Origin: UBA1494_A sp963973975
Lineage (GTDB): Bacteria; Bacteroidota; Bacteroidia; Flavobacteriales_E; Vicingaceae
Assembly: GCA_963973975.1 (NCBI GenBank)
Contig: CAXBCF010000017.1
Span: 1 to 64,000 of the forward strand
DNA length: 64,000 nucleotides
Reading direction: 5' to 3'
The notes beneath the pieces are model-generated. The model was not told the DNA's origin, did not search any database, and saw only the letters and a list, made by a program, of their open reading frames with translations. Both the position numbers and the translations under genes were made by a program. Below, one piece after another: positions 43,333 to 53,342 of the stretch (position 1 is the first letter of the stretch; each line of letters starts with the position of its first letter).

Positions 43333-44409
43333 ATGAAAGAAATTGCATTATCAAAAATCCATCAGGCTCTTGGAGCAAAAATGGTAGAATTTGCCGGCTA
43401 TAATATGCCGCTTCAGTATTCAGGTTTAACCGATGAGCACTTAGCTGTTCGAAATGGTGTTGGAGTTTTTGATGTTTCTCACATGGGAGAATTTATTCTC
43501 AGAGGTGAAGGAGCCTTAGATTTAATTCAAAAAATTACGAGTAATGATGCCTCAAAATTAGAACCTGGCAAAATTCAGTATTCTTGTTTTCCAAATGGTA
43601 AAGGAGGAATTGTAGATGATTTATTGGTTTATCAACTTTCTGATAATGCTTATATGTTAGTGGTGAATGCATCTAATATTGAAAAAGATTGGAATTGGAT
43701 TGTACAGAACAATAGTTCCAATGTAGACATGGAGGATATTTCAGACCGAACAACTTTATTGGCAGTACAAGGACCAAAAGCTGCTGAAGCGCTTAAATCC
43801 TTAACAGATATCGACTTAGAAGCAATGAAATACTATACCTTTGAAAAAGGAAAGTTTGCAGGAGTGGACAATGTATTGATTTCTGCAACTGGTTACACTG
43901 GCTCTGGTGGCTTTGAAATCTATTTTGACAATGAGCACGCAGAGAAGATTTGGACTAAAGTGATGGAAGCAGGAAAACCTTTTGGCATCATGCCTGCGGG
44001 ATTAGGCGCGAGAGATACCTTGAGATTGGAAAAAGGCTTTTGTTTGTATGGGAATGACATTGACGATACCACTTCTCCCATTGAAGCTGGCTTGGGTTGG
44101 ATTACTAAATTCACCAAAGATTTTATTGATGGAGATTTGCTCAAAAAGCAAAAAGAAAATGGTACAGATCGTAAACTAGCTGCTTTTAAAATGATTGATC
44201 GTGGCATACCTCGACAAGGTTATTCAATTGTTGATGCTTCGGGAAGTAAAATAGGTCATGTGACTTCGGGAACGAGTTCACCTTCATTGAAAGTAGGAAT
44301 AGGAATGGGCTATGTGTCTACACCAAAAGCCTTAGTTGGTGAAGAAGTTTTCATTGAAATACGCGGTAAAAGTTTAAAGGCACAAATCGAAAAATTGCCA
44401 TTTCTTTAG
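43333..44409 (+). CDS. gcvT: Glycine cleavage system T protein (aminomethyltransferase)
   Basis: The T protein moves the aminomethyl group from the H-protein lipoyl arm to tetrahydrofolate and releases ammonia. At 358 residues it has normal length. Landmarks are VEFAGYNMPLQYSG near the start, GVFDVSHMGEF, VNASNIEKDWNWI (region of the conserved Asp), TGYTGSGGFEIY and GLGARDTLRLEKGFCLYGND. The GCV H and P proteins are not in this window. It follows the glycosyltransferases by 25 bp and precedes comB by 3 bp. Confidence 0.97.
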   Translation: MKEIALSKIHQALGAKMVEFAGYNMPLQYSGLTDEHLAVRNGVGVFDVSHMGEFILRGEGALDLIQKITSNDASKLEPGKIQYSCFPNGKGGIVDDLLVYQLSDNAYMLVVNASNIEKDWNWIVQNNSSNVDMEDISDRTTLLAVQGPKAAEALKSLTDIDLEAMKYYTFEKGKFAGVDNVLISATGYTGSGGFEIYFDNEHAEKIWTKVMEAGKPFGIMPAGLGARDTLRLEKGFCLYGNDIDDTTSPIEAGLGWITKFTKDFIDGDLLKKQKENGTDRKLAAFKMIDRGIPRQGYSIVDASGSKIGHVTSGTSSPSLKVGIGMGYVSTPKALVGEEVFIEIRGKSLKAQIEKLPFL

Positions 44410-44412
44410 CCT

Positions 44413-45153
44413 ATGGAAACAACAGAACTTCCACACCAACGGAAAATAGAGGTTTGTTATTCACCAGCATTGTTTCCTGTTTATTACAGCAATAAAAATT
44501 GTGTTGTTGTAGTAATCGATATTTTTCGTGCAACTTCTGCGATTTGCACTGCTTTTCAATACGGTGTTTCAAAGATTATTCCTGTTTCTAGTGTTGATGA
44601 AGCTCGGGTTTATCAGGCGCAGGGATTTATCGCTGCCGCTGAACGATCTGGTGAAGTGGTCGAAGGTTTTGATATGGGCAATTCACCTTTTAGTTACATG
44701 AATCATGTTTTAAAGGGTAGAGAAATAGTATTAACCACCACCAACGGAACCAAAGCTATTGAAAGAGCAAAAGCCGCCGATCAAATTATTGTTGGTTCAT
44801 TTCTAAACATTCAAGCGGTTTGCAATTATTTGGAGCAACAAAATAAGAACGTGATTTTACTTTGTGCAGGTTGGAAAGACCGATACAACATGGAAGACTC
44901 CCTTTTTGCTGGAGCTGTAGTTGACCAATTAAAAAAGAACCCAATTTATACTGGGCTTGCTGATTCTTCTTTAGCTGCTAATCATTTATATGCCTCAGCA
45001 AAGGGCAATTTAATGGAATTTTTAAAACCCTCTTCTCATAGAAGAAGGTTAGAACGCTTAAATTTGGATCGAGATATTGAATATTGTTTACAAATGAACA
45101 CCATGGATCTTGTGCCGATTTTTAAGGGAAATGGTTTAGTAATTGAGAACTGA
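44413..45153 (+). CDS. comB: 2-phosphosulfolactate phosphatase family (ComB)
   Basis: A 246-residue ComB-family protein, a Mg-dependent phosphatase acting on 2-phosphosulfolactate in coenzyme M producers. Seen: VVIDIFRATSAICTAFQYG near 34-52, GFDMGNSPF, VLTTTNGTKAIERA and LLCAGWKDRYNMEDSLFAGA. The family occurs widely in bacteria that make no coenzyme M, so the physiological substrate here is uncertain. Sulfolactate or other sulfonates are possible. It is coupled to gcvT upstream and overlaps the next gene by 1 bp. Confidence 0.92.
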   Translation: METTELPHQRKIEVCYSPALFPVYYSNKNCVVVVIDIFRATSAICTAFQYGVSKIIPVSSVDEARVYQAQGFIAAAERSGEVVEGFDMGNSPFSYMNHVLKGREIVLTTTNGTKAIERAKAADQIIVGSFLNIQAVCNYLEQQNKNVILLCAGWKDRYNMEDSLFAGAVVDQLKKNPIYTGLADSSLAANHLYASAKGNLMEFLKPSSHRRRLERLNLDRDIEYCLQMNTMDLVPIFKGNGLVIEN

Positions 45154-46130
45154 TGCAATCAAAGCTGAAATTTTTTACGGCTTTACTTTTTATTTTAATG
45201 CTTTTTCCTTCATGGGGTTTTTACGGCCATCGTAGGATTAACCGAATGGCTGTTTTTACACTTCCCCCTGAAATGATAGGCTTTTATAAAAGTCATATCG
45301 AGTATATTACAGCACATGCAGTTGATCCTGATAAAAGAAGGTATGCCACTAAAAATGAGGCTCCAAAGCATTATATCGACATTGATCATTACGCAAAAGG
45401 GGGAGAAAATCCCTTTGAGATTATGCCAAAGTATTGGAATGATGCTGTTGAGAAATTTACAGAAGATACATTACAAGCTTATGGCATCGTGCCTTGGTAC
45501 GTAGCTTCAATGACTAAATGGTTGAGCAATGCTTTTAAGGAGGGAGATGCCAATAAAATATTGTACCTCTCAGCTGACTTGGGTCACTACATTGCCGATG
45601 CTCATGTTCCTTTGCATACTACAGAAAACTACAATGGACAGTTGACCAATCAAAAAGGAATTCACGGATTGTGGGAGTCAAGGATTCCCGAACTTACAGC
45701 CGATGAATATGATTATTTAGTTGGTCGTGCCAAATATATTCCAAAACCAATTGACGCCATTTGGAAAGTAATTGAAGAAAGCCATTCTCACCTAGATTCT
45801 GTTCTTTTTATTGAAAAAGATTTGACAAATAAGTTTCCTACAGATAAGAAATACGCTTTTGAAAGCCGTGGATTGTCAACGGTGAAACAGTATTCCCAAG
45901 AATTTTCTTTGGCTTACTATCATCGAATGGGATCAATGGTTGAATCACGGATGCAAAAAGCAATTGAAATGGTTGGCAGTTTATGGTACACGGCATGGGT
46001 AGATGCAGGTCAACCTAATTTAGAACTACTGGATAAAAAAGTGGATCAAGAAGCCATTGCCAAAAAAATAGCAGCCGAAGAAGAAGCCATTAAAGGAGAG
46101 GAGATTAAGGGAAGAGCGCATGATGATTGA
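45153..46130 (+). CDS. Exported zinc-dependent phospholipase C / S1-P1 nuclease-fold protein
   Basis: A 325-residue protein with an N-terminal signal peptide (about 1-22). The presumed mature end begins at WGFYGHRRINRMAVFTLP, where the N-terminal Trp and the His are metal ligands in this fold. Further ligands fit HYIDIDHY and DLGHYIADAHVPLHTTENYNG. GIHGLWE is also typical. The C-terminus is a charged helical tail. The fold is shared by phospholipase C and S1/P1 nucleases, so the substrate (lipid or nucleic acid) is open. It is the last gene of the long plus-strand run and converges on the histidine kinase gene. Confidence 0.82.
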   Translation: MQSKLKFFTALLFILMLFPSWGFYGHRRINRMAVFTLPPEMIGFYKSHIEYITAHAVDPDKRRYATKNEAPKHYIDIDHYAKGGENPFEIMPKYWNDAVEKFTEDTLQAYGIVPWYVASMTKWLSNAFKEGDANKILYLSADLGHYIADAHVPLHTTENYNGQLTNQKGIHGLWESRIPELTADEYDYLVGRAKYIPKPIDAIWKVIEESHSHLDSVLFIEKDLTNKFPTDKKYAFESRGLSTVKQYSQEFSLAYYHRMGSMVESRMQKAIEMVGSLWYTAWVDAGQPNLELLDKKVDQEAIAKKIAAEEEAIKGEEIKGRAHDD

Positions 46131-46304
46131 AGGTTTATGATGATTTCTATTACTTATTACACATGTTTATGGTAAAAGCTAAAGAGCCAAATTTTCCTCT
46201 AACTTTTAAATTCGTATACTTATTATTGGTTTTTGAAAATCAGAATAAATTCCTGTAAATTTAAGCTTCAATAAGTTTTTCTAAGAAGCACCCCATTAAT
46301 TAGT

Positions 46305-49265
46305 TCATTTTATTCTAGTCCTACTCCTCATTATCAAAGGGAATCGAATTTCTACCTTTGTTCCCTTATCTAAATCTTCGATGTGGATCAAAATCGGATA
46401 AATTAAGCTTGCATTAATCAGATTAATTCTTTTTTCAATTGCAGCTGTGGAAAATGATTGGTGATTTTTTTTTCTTCGTTGGTTTATTTTGTTGGATGCC
46501 TCCATGCCAATACCATTGTCAATAATTTGGCATAAAACGCTTTTTTCTTCTTTAAGAAATCTAATGATTAATTTTTTTTCTTCGTTTTGGCTATGAAGCA
46601 ATCCATGTTTTATTGCATTTTCCACATAAGGTTGAAGCATCATTGGTGGAATGGAGAAATTGAGCAATTCTTCTTCATCTTCAATAATAATTTCTGTAGT
46701 TACTTTATCGTTAAACCTTAACTTTTCAAGATCTAAATATATTTTTAATAGATCAACCTCTTCCTGAATTGAAATTCTATCTTTTGAGCTATAATTTAAA
46801 ACAGAACGAAGCAATTCTGCAAACTTTCCTAAGTATAAATTACTCTCATTTACTTGCTTTTGAATGATAAGGTTCTGAATGGAATTTAATGCATTAAAAA
46901 TAAAATGAGGGTTCATTTGTGCCTTCAGTCCATCTATTTCTGATTGAATAAGTTTTGTTTGAAGCTCCTTTTCTTTTTTAATTCTCTTTAGCCGTTTACT
47001 GAAGATAAAAAAAAGTAATGCAAATAGGATTAATGAAACGAATAGAAAGAATAACCAACTTTGCCAAACAGGGGATTTAATTTCAAATGAAAAGCTTTTA
47101 ATTTTACTTCTATTTCCATTGAATCCTTCTACATAGACCTCAAAAGTATAATTTCCAGGTGATAAATTGGGAAACCTTATGATGGTGTTTTTATCTAATC
47201 GAATCCACTCTTGATTTGCACCAAGAAGACGATAATAGTACAAACGATTTTCAAAACTTCTTAAATCTAAAGCGGATAGTTGAATAGTAAGTCTATTTTG
47301 ATTGTAGTCGAAATGATTTTTCTCAGTCGGATCGACTACTTTATCATCAATTTTTACTTCTTTGATAAAGACTTCATTATTTATAAATTCAGCATTGTTT
47401 TCCATGGCTAAAACTGTCAATCCCTTATTTGAAATTGCATACATCTTACCATTTGAAACAATAGCCTTAGAAATGTTATCGCTTGGTAACCCATTGTTTT
47501 TTGTCCATCGCATGTATTTTTTTGTCGTCCTATCAAAAGTGAATACTCCAATGTTGGTGCTTGCAATAATTAAGGGCTCATGATATGAAATGGAGTTAAT
47601 ATAAATCGTAGGAAAGTCTTCGGAAAGCACAACATATTCAATAAGAACACTACCAGAATAAAAATAAATTGCATTTGCCGTGGAAATCCACAATTCTCCT
47701 TGTTTAGTAATCTGTAAGTCGTTCGCTAAAATAGCTTTGTCCTCGAATTTAATTTGAGTTTTAGTGTTCTTTTTGTATTTCCAAACCCCACGACCATCAA
47801 TGACCCAAACCGAAGAATCAAAAGGATTGATTAAAGTCTTTACACACCTGTCGTTGCTAATTCTAGTATAGCTTAAATTCGATACACTTTCAAAGGAGAG
47901 GCTATCTGAAATGTTTTTATTAAAATAAGCTTCCAGGCTCAGTTCATCACCATTTAAAAATCCAGTGAAGCATCCATAGGTATTTCCATAAATTAAGAAG
48001 TTACTCATTTTATCTAAGTCCTTATTTCCGAGATTTGGGAAGGAATCAAGCAAGCGAATTTGCGGAACAATTTGGAACTCATAAGCATAATTGAAGGTTC
48101 CAATGAGCAATGAATTTGAAGCTATACTATACTTCATTACTGAAATTTCTTCACTTGGTTTTTCGATGCATTTTTGAATTTTAGCTTCACTATCGAAGCA
48201 CCATATCTTTTCTTTATCTTCAAGAAAGAAAACAGTATTCTCAACCTCAACCAATCCGGTTAAATTATTACTTTCCAACAAAGAGCCATCGGAAGTAAAT
48301 ACTTTAGACTGGAGGTTTGGAATGAAGTAAAGTCCATTTTCAAGTGTAGAAACCCATAAAGAATTTTTATTCGCAACAACTCCTGTAATCTTCTCTTCTT
48401 TAAATAAATAGCTTTCTAAATGATAATGCTCGTTATAGATTTCCAAACCATACTCTCCAAAAAATAGAATTCCGTTTTGCTTGCTCTCACTTCTATATCT
48501 TCCAATTTTATCTTTAAATATCTCTTCAATTTCGATAAATTGATTTATCTTTTTATCAAACTTTAGAAGCTTTTCATCTTGACCTAAAGCAACATAATGT
48601 AAAGATTGAGGAGTTTTTATATAGTGCCCTTTATAAATTAAATTACCTTCATAAATAACTTCTACTAATTTGCTTGATAAATTATAAGTAATAAGTCTTT
48701 GAATTTCTCCATCAAGAATCCTTAGATGGATTTTATCATCCCAAAATAATAGTGGCTCAATGTATTGACCCTTTGATAATTTAAGCCCTAATTGGATATA
48801 ATCAAACTTTTTATTTATTAAGTTAAATGTTGTAATTATGGATGATTTAGAGGGGAGGTAGAGTATATTTTCATGAACCAAAAAATTGGTATACTGCTCT
48901 GTACTATCATTCCAATCAATGACAAGTCTAATGGAATCAGACTCAATTTTATAAATCCGATTTTTTAAACCAGTACCATAAACATTCCCAGTTTCATCTT
49001 TTTGAAAATAAAGAATTTCGTCCTTAATGGTGTTTTCCCAAGGGATAGCCCTGTTCTCTAGACCATCAAATTCGTATACACCTGACTCTGTGCATAAATA
49101 AATAAACTCTGAATTGCTTTTCGTAATATGATATATGTGACTAAAGGGGTAATCGATTCTTGTATTAAGATCAAAATAGAAGCTACTTTGTGCTTTTGTA
49201 TAGGAGAATAAAAAGTTAAGTAGAAGAAAGAAAAGAAAAAATATATTTATAACTTGCTTTTTCAC
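46305..49265 (-). CDS. Two-component propeller sensor histidine kinase, LytS-type
   Basis: A 986-residue sensor. GTG start at 49265 overlaps the regulator's stop (GTGA). Signal peptide about 1-25. The large extracytoplasmic part has propeller-like repeats (FIYLCTESGVYEFDG; LWVSTLENGLYFIPN; LWISTANAIYFYSG). It ends in a Y_Y_Y-type domain (YYRLLGANQEWIRLDKN). One transmembrane helix (about 740-762) and a coiled linker follow, then the kinase core MNPHFIFNALNSIQNLI with phospho-acceptor His787. The ATPase has N-box VENAIKHGLL and DNGIGM. It pairs with the LytTR regulator upstream. The signal is unknown. Confidence 0.93.
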   Translation of the reverse strand: MKKQVINIFFLFFLLLNFLFSYTKAQSSFYFDLNTRIDYPFSHIYHITKSNSEFIYLCTESGVYEFDGLENRAIPWENTIKDEILYFQKDETGNVYGTGLKNRIYKIESDSIRLVIDWNDSTEQYTNFLVHENILYLPSKSSIITTFNLINKKFDYIQLGLKLSKGQYIEPLLFWDDKIHLRILDGEIQRLITYNLSSKLVEVIYEGNLIYKGHYIKTPQSLHYVALGQDEKLLKFDKKINQFIEIEEIFKDKIGRYRSESKQNGILFFGEYGLEIYNEHYHLESYLFKEEKITGVVANKNSLWVSTLENGLYFIPNLQSKVFTSDGSLLESNNLTGLVEVENTVFFLEDKEKIWCFDSEAKIQKCIEKPSEEISVMKYSIASNSLLIGTFNYAYEFQIVPQIRLLDSFPNLGNKDLDKMSNFLIYGNTYGCFTGFLNGDELSLEAYFNKNISDSLSFESVSNLSYTRISNDRCVKTLINPFDSSVWVIDGRGVWKYKKNTKTQIKFEDKAILANDLQITKQGELWISTANAIYFYSGSVLIEYVVLSEDFPTIYINSISYHEPLIIASTNIGVFTFDRTTKKYMRWTKNNGLPSDNISKAIVSNGKMYAISNKGLTVLAMENNAEFINNEVFIKEVKIDDKVVDPTEKNHFDYNQNRLTIQLSALDLRSFENRLYYYRLLGANQEWIRLDKNTIIRFPNLSPGNYTFEVYVEGFNGNRSKIKSFSFEIKSPVWQSWLFFLFVSLILFALLFFIFSKRLKRIKKEKELQTKLIQSEIDGLKAQMNPHFIFNALNSIQNLIIQKQVNESNLYLGKFAELLRSVLNYSSKDRISIQEEVDLLKIYLDLEKLRFNDKVTTEIIIEDEEELLNFSIPPMMLQPYVENAIKHGLLHSQNEEKKLIIRFLKEEKSVLCQIIDNGIGMEASNKINQRRKKNHQSFSTAAIEKRINLINASLIYPILIHIEDLDKGTKVEIRFPLIMRSRTRIK

Positions 49266-50005
49266 AATCTTTTAATCAATATTTCAACCTCAGAGAGATA
49301 TTCCTTACTATATTTTACTTCAATTTTATTTTGCAATTGTATCGTTCTATCTGTTTTATTAAATGAAAGAATTTTAGATGTATTGATTAGATAGGAACGA
49401 TGAAATCTTGCAAATTGACCAGTTTCTTTTAAAAGTTCTTCAATTTTATTCAGGCTCTTACTTATCAGTAATTTGTCATTTTTATAGAAAATGTAAGCAT
49501 ATCCTCGATCTGCTTTAACTGCAATAATGTCTGTTACGTTTAGGGCGTAATATCCTCCTGAAAATGGAATTGATATTTTTTCAAGTTTTTTATTATGTAG
49601 GTAAGATTCTAAAATCTTCAATCTACTATCGCTTTCCTTGGCCATTTTCTTCGAAAAAACCTTCTCAATTGCTTCTTTTAAACGATCTACATTAATTGGT
49701 TTTAATAAATAATCAATCGCTGATATTTCGAAGGCTCTTACAGCATGATTTGAATATGCAGTGACGAAAATGATCTCAAAATTTATCTGTTCAAAGAAAT
49801 CCAATAACTCAAAACCAGAATAATTTGGCATTTCAATGTCTAAAAAGACTAGGTCAGGTTGATATTTATGAATCAATTTAACTCCTTCTTTGATATCCTC
49901 AGCCTCTCCCATCAATTGCACTCTGCCCTCACAATGCTCCGATAGGTTAAACTTAAGAACATTTCTTGCGCCCTCTTCATCTTCAATGATAATTGCTTTT
50001 AACAT
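49262..50005 (-). CDS. LytTR-family response regulator
   Basis: A 247-residue regulator. The receiver domain has acidic pocket EDE (8-10), phospho-acceptor D56 (LVFLDIEMP), T82 and K102 (LLKPI). The LytTR DNA-binding domain is C-terminal (about 140-247: KISIPFSGGYYALNVTDI; FARFHRSYLINTSKI). LytTR domains bind direct repeats about two helical turns apart. It is the first gene of a two-gene operon with the LytS kinase. A candidate target motif lies upstream of this gene and of the LamG gene. Confidence 0.95.
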   Translation of the reverse strand: MLKAIIIEDEEGARNVLKFNLSEHCEGRVQLMGEAEDIKEGVKLIHKYQPDLVFLDIEMPNYSGFELLDFFEQINFEIIFVTAYSNHAVRAFEISAIDYLLKPINVDRLKEAIEKVFSKKMAKESDSRLKILESYLHNKKLEKISIPFSGGYYALNVTDIIAVKADRGYAYIFYKNDKLLISKSLNKIEELLKETGQFARFHRSYLINTSKILSFNKTDRTIQLQNKIEVKYSKEYLSEVEILIKRL

Positions 50006-50112
50006 GTTATTCTAATCTAAAAAAAAGACGTTTCGAAGTCGATCAAAACGCCCTTTCAAATCTAATTGTTTAACTACCATCAAGAAATTAATTTTGATAA
50101 GATGAATGATAG

Positions 50113-50164
50113 CAAAGTTAAAAATAAGAAGACCGCAGACGAAGCCATAATTTATTTTCCGTAA
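50113..50164 (-). promoter_or_regulatory. Upstream region of the LytTR operon: -7 element and shared motif
   Basis: On the minus strand TAACTTTG (50120-50113) matches TAnnTTTG, about 110 bp before the start codon. Upstream of it, plus-strand CGAAGCCATAATTTATTTTC (50140-50159) closely matches the motif upstream of the LamG gene at 53347-53368. No clear -33 TTG is seen. The other sequence in the 313-bp gap 50006-50318 holds only the LamG terminator and unremarkable AT-rich DNA. Confidence 0.5.
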
Positions 50165-50271
50165 AGGTTATTTTGCTTTTTTTAGGATTATTCTTTTCGT
50201 AATTACTTTTAACTTCTTCCAAAGTTTATTTTCTAGATGTTTCCTTTAGTCTTGTAAAGTATGTTTTAAAG

Positions 50272-50306
50272 AAAAAAGCGCTTACAAAAGAAAGCGCTTT
50301 TTTTTT
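50272..50306 (-). terminator. Terminator of the LamG gene
   Basis: A 12-bp perfect stem (50272-50283 with 50292-50303) with core AAGCGCTT, flanked by A and T tracts. It lies 13 bp past the LamG stop codon. It is symmetric and could work in both directions. Confidence 0.88.
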
Positions 50307-50318
50307 GGGGTAGATTTT

Positions 50319-53291
50319 TTAGTATTTAATGAGTTTCTTAGTTAAGATTTTGTTATCAAATACAATTTTCAGGAGATATACTCCTTGAGGATAAGTAGAA
50401 AGGTCTACTTGATTTTTACTGCTGATTACGTGTCTGATTTGTTGACCATTTAGTCCAAAAACTTCAATCGATTTTGCGCCATCAACTCCTGTCAATTGAA
50501 ACAAGCCGTTAGAAGGATTGGGAAAAACATAGGTGTTATTGTTAGTGAGTAGCTCATCAACAAGTCCCACAGGGATAGGAGGCGTATAACCGCCCGCAGC
50601 GAATAAACTATCAACTTCAATATTGGAGATTTGTCTGCTGTAAATATTTACGTCATCAATAATCCCGTCAAAAAATTGATTTCCATTGCCAATGTTTGGC
50701 CAATTCTGCGAAAAGGTAACCCCAATTTGGTTTTTACTTAGGTTGAAATTGAAAACTGCACCTTGCCCCATTCCAACCATTCTGCCATCAATGAAAACTT
50801 GCTGGTAGTTCGTGGAAGCTGCTAACACTAGATGATGCCATGAGCCGTCTGCCACATTTACTAACTGTTGATTAATGTTTGCATTTCCAGTACTCTTTAA
50901 AAAGGTAGCATGTAAATTGCCTGTGGTAGTGCCATCTACATACATTAGCGGCACAAAAAAAGTATTTGAAGAGGGTAGTGCATTCTGCTGGTGCCCAATT
51001 ATGCCTCTCCCTTTTTGTGTTGTCTTAATCCATACTGAAATACTTCTTACGTCGCTTCTAAGTAGATTGTCTGGCATTGTTACTTGACTGTTTGTCCCAT
51101 TAAAATAATAGGCAGAGGCAGGGTTTCCAAAACGATCTGTGGTATCTGTAACATTTATTGCTGTACCATTGTTATTGCTTCCTGAACTATCTGCAGCATT
51201 GCCACTAAATAAATATCTTGCAGTATTTCCAACTTTAGTGGTACCTGTATCTACTTCGTTGTAAAGTTCAAGTGCTTCTGCAGCAGTAATTTTTCTGTCG
51301 TAAATTTTTACATCGTCAATGCTTCCAGTGAAGAAATTTTTCAAAGTATTATAGTTAGGCCAACCGGTTGCGTAGGTAGCTCCAATCTGATTTTTAGGCA
51401 TGATTGATGAAGAAGTAATTCCTGCACCTGTACCTGAAAGAACACCATCAACATATATTTCCTGACTGTTTAAGTCACCGCTTATTACCACATGATGCCA
51501 GAGCTGGGCAGCAACAGGAACATTGGAAGAAAGTATGTTGCTTGTGTTTGCCTTGTAAAAAGTGCCGTGCAAGTTGCCGGCAGAATTAATATATAAAAAT
51601 GGATTCCAAGCAGTACTTGATTGTCCTACAGGATTGTTTTGAATGCCAATAATCCCTCCTGCATCCCCTGTTTTAAACCACAGCGATATAGAAATACTAT
51701 CGCGTTCTAACAAACCATCTGGCAAACGAACTTCGCTATTGCTTCCATTAAAACTTAATGCAGCATTGACATTTCCAAAGCGATCAAAAGTAGGGCTAGC
51801 GTTTAAACCTACGTTTATTCCATCATTTGCATTAGAAGTAGCGTCTAAAACAGAACCATTATTAAACGGAAAATCAGCAATTAAGCCTACTTTAATAGGG
51901 AGAGGCGGTGGCAGTGGTACAACTAAGGTATCTGCGGCTAAAATAGCAGCTTCTATATTCGAAAGTGGTCGATCAAAAATTTGAACATCATCGATAATTC
52001 CTTCAAAATACATATTGCCCAAAGTGTGTCCTGAAAAACCTTGTGCATAAGTTACTCCAATTTGATTGCTAACTACGTTGGTACTAACATTTAATACAAT
52101 ACCTGTGTCCGACCCTACAAAAACGCCGTCAATGTAAATGTTTTGATACTCCCTAGTACCGGAAAGCACCACATGATGCCATGTAGAGTCAACAACATTT
52201 ATTGTTGTTTTATTCACATTATTGCTATTTGATTTAGTAAATGATCCGTATAAATTGTTTGTTGAATCATTGGCAATGTATAGGTTGGGAGTATATTGAG
52301 AACTTATGCTTGTAATAATATTAGATTGTTGCCCAATGATTCCTCCTGCATTCGAACTTGCTTTAAACCATAAAGCAATACTTAAGGTGTCTTTTAAAAG
52401 TAAACTGTCTGGCAGTCTCACTTGGCTGCTGCTTCCGTTAAAATAATACGCCGATTGGGAGTTCCCAAATCGATCTGTAGTATCTACCACTCCTAATGGA
52501 GTGCCATTCAAGCCGTTTCCTGAACTGTCTAACGCATTACCACTAAATTTGTAGCTAGCAATGCTGTTAACGTATGTAGTTCCTGTATTTGCCTCCTCAT
52601 AAAGTGACGTAACTTCAGCCGAAGTTAATACTCTATTGTAAATACGCACATCGTCTATAGCTCCTTTAAAATATTTTAACCGCTGCGTTCCATAAAGGGG
52701 CCAGTTGGTGGCTGAAGTCACTCCAATTTGATTGAAAGCTAAACCTGGAACCAAACCACCACCAGTTGCCGTTCCAACAGCAACACCATCGATATAACAA
52801 CTTATTCCTCCACCGTTACCTGCAATCACTGCGTGATGCCAATTATTGTCTGTAACGTCACTCAATACTGTATTTACATTGCTGTTATTGTTTTTAAATG
52901 TAGTCGCGTGTAAATTATTATTGTCATTTACGTACATATTAGCCACCCAACCTGTTTGGTTGCTAAGTGTATATCCTCTGTTTTGCTGACCAATAATTCC
53001 ACCAGGTGAGTTTGTTTTAAACCAAAGTGAGATCGTAATTGAACCTCTGTTTAACATATTATTTGGAAGTACTACAACGCTGCTGCTACCATCAAAGTAA
53101 AGTGCATCACCTGCATTTCCAAATCGGTCTAATGTAGGTGTAACATTTGTACCTGTACCGTTAGCATTAAAGGCTGAAAAATCATTGGTAGAGCCACCGG
53201 TAAACGGATAATGACCAACAAGTCCGGTTGTTGGAATTTGTGCAATTACTTGAGCACTGAATAAAATTAGAACGAATAAGCTGTTTTTCAT
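50319..53291 (-). CDS. T9SS-exported protein with four LamG-like domains
   Basis: A 990-residue secreted protein, signal peptide about 1-17 (ending VIAQ). It has four concanavalin/laminin-G-like units of about 210-230 residues. Each starts near a YPF/YKF/FPF/YLF strand and includes DRFGN, a YFDG/YFNG or SFNG segment, SISLWFKT-type and GIIGxQ strands, WHHxVxxG, YIDG/FIDG and IDDVxIYxR. The linkers LYEEANTGTTYV and LYNEVDTGTTKV suggest an AB-AB duplication. The C-terminus is a type A sorting domain (VFPNPSNGLFQL ... KKLIKY). It is likely a surface adhesin or glycan-binding protein. It is transcribed alone, with its own terminator, next to the LytS/LytTR genes. Confidence 0.92.
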   Translation of the reverse strand: MKNSLFVLILFSAQVIAQIPTTGLVGHYPFTGGSTNDFSAFNANGTGTNVTPTLDRFGNAGDALYFDGSSSVVVLPNNMLNRGSITISLWFKTNSPGGIIGQQNRGYTLSNQTGWVANMYVNDNNNLHATTFKNNNSNVNTVLSDVTDNNWHHAVIAGNGGGISCYIDGVAVGTATGGGLVPGLAFNQIGVTSATNWPLYGTQRLKYFKGAIDDVRIYNRVLTSAEVTSLYEEANTGTTYVNSIASYKFSGNALDSSGNGLNGTPLGVVDTTDRFGNSQSAYYFNGSSSQVRLPDSLLLKDTLSIALWFKASSNAGGIIGQQSNIITSISSQYTPNLYIANDSTNNLYGSFTKSNSNNVNKTTINVVDSTWHHVVLSGTREYQNIYIDGVFVGSDTGIVLNVSTNVVSNQIGVTYAQGFSGHTLGNMYFEGIIDDVQIFDRPLSNIEAAILAADTLVVPLPPPLPIKVGLIADFPFNNGSVLDATSNANDGINVGLNASPTFDRFGNVNAALSFNGSNSEVRLPDGLLERDSISISLWFKTGDAGGIIGIQNNPVGQSSTAWNPFLYINSAGNLHGTFYKANTSNILSSNVPVAAQLWHHVVISGDLNSQEIYVDGVLSGTGAGITSSSIMPKNQIGATYATGWPNYNTLKNFFTGSIDDVKIYDRKITAAEALELYNEVDTGTTKVGNTARYLFSGNAADSSGSNNNGTAINVTDTTDRFGNPASAYYFNGTNSQVTMPDNLLRSDVRSISVWIKTTQKGRGIIGHQQNALPSSNTFFVPLMYVDGTTTGNLHATFLKSTGNANINQQLVNVADGSWHHLVLAASTNYQQVFIDGRMVGMGQGAVFNFNLSKNQIGVTFSQNWPNIGNGNQFFDGIIDDVNIYSRQISNIEVDSLFAAGGYTPPIPVGLVDELLTNNNTYVFPNPSNGLFQLTGVDGAKSIEVFGLNGQQIRHVISSKNQVDLSTYPQGVYLLKIVFDNKILTKKLIKY

Positions 53292-53342
53292 ATTGTTTTT
53301 TTTGTAAAAAAAGACAGCCTGTTTCCTATGAAATCAAATAAC

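Noticed and set aside
44413..45153. Coenzyme M biosynthesis
   Set aside because: ComB-family proteins are common in bacteria without coenzyme M and no other pathway gene is present.
46131..46304. Shared terminator between the convergent phospholipase-like and kinase genes
   Set aside because: Only a weak AGCTTC/GAAGC pairing without a proper T-tract was found; not strong enough to annotate.
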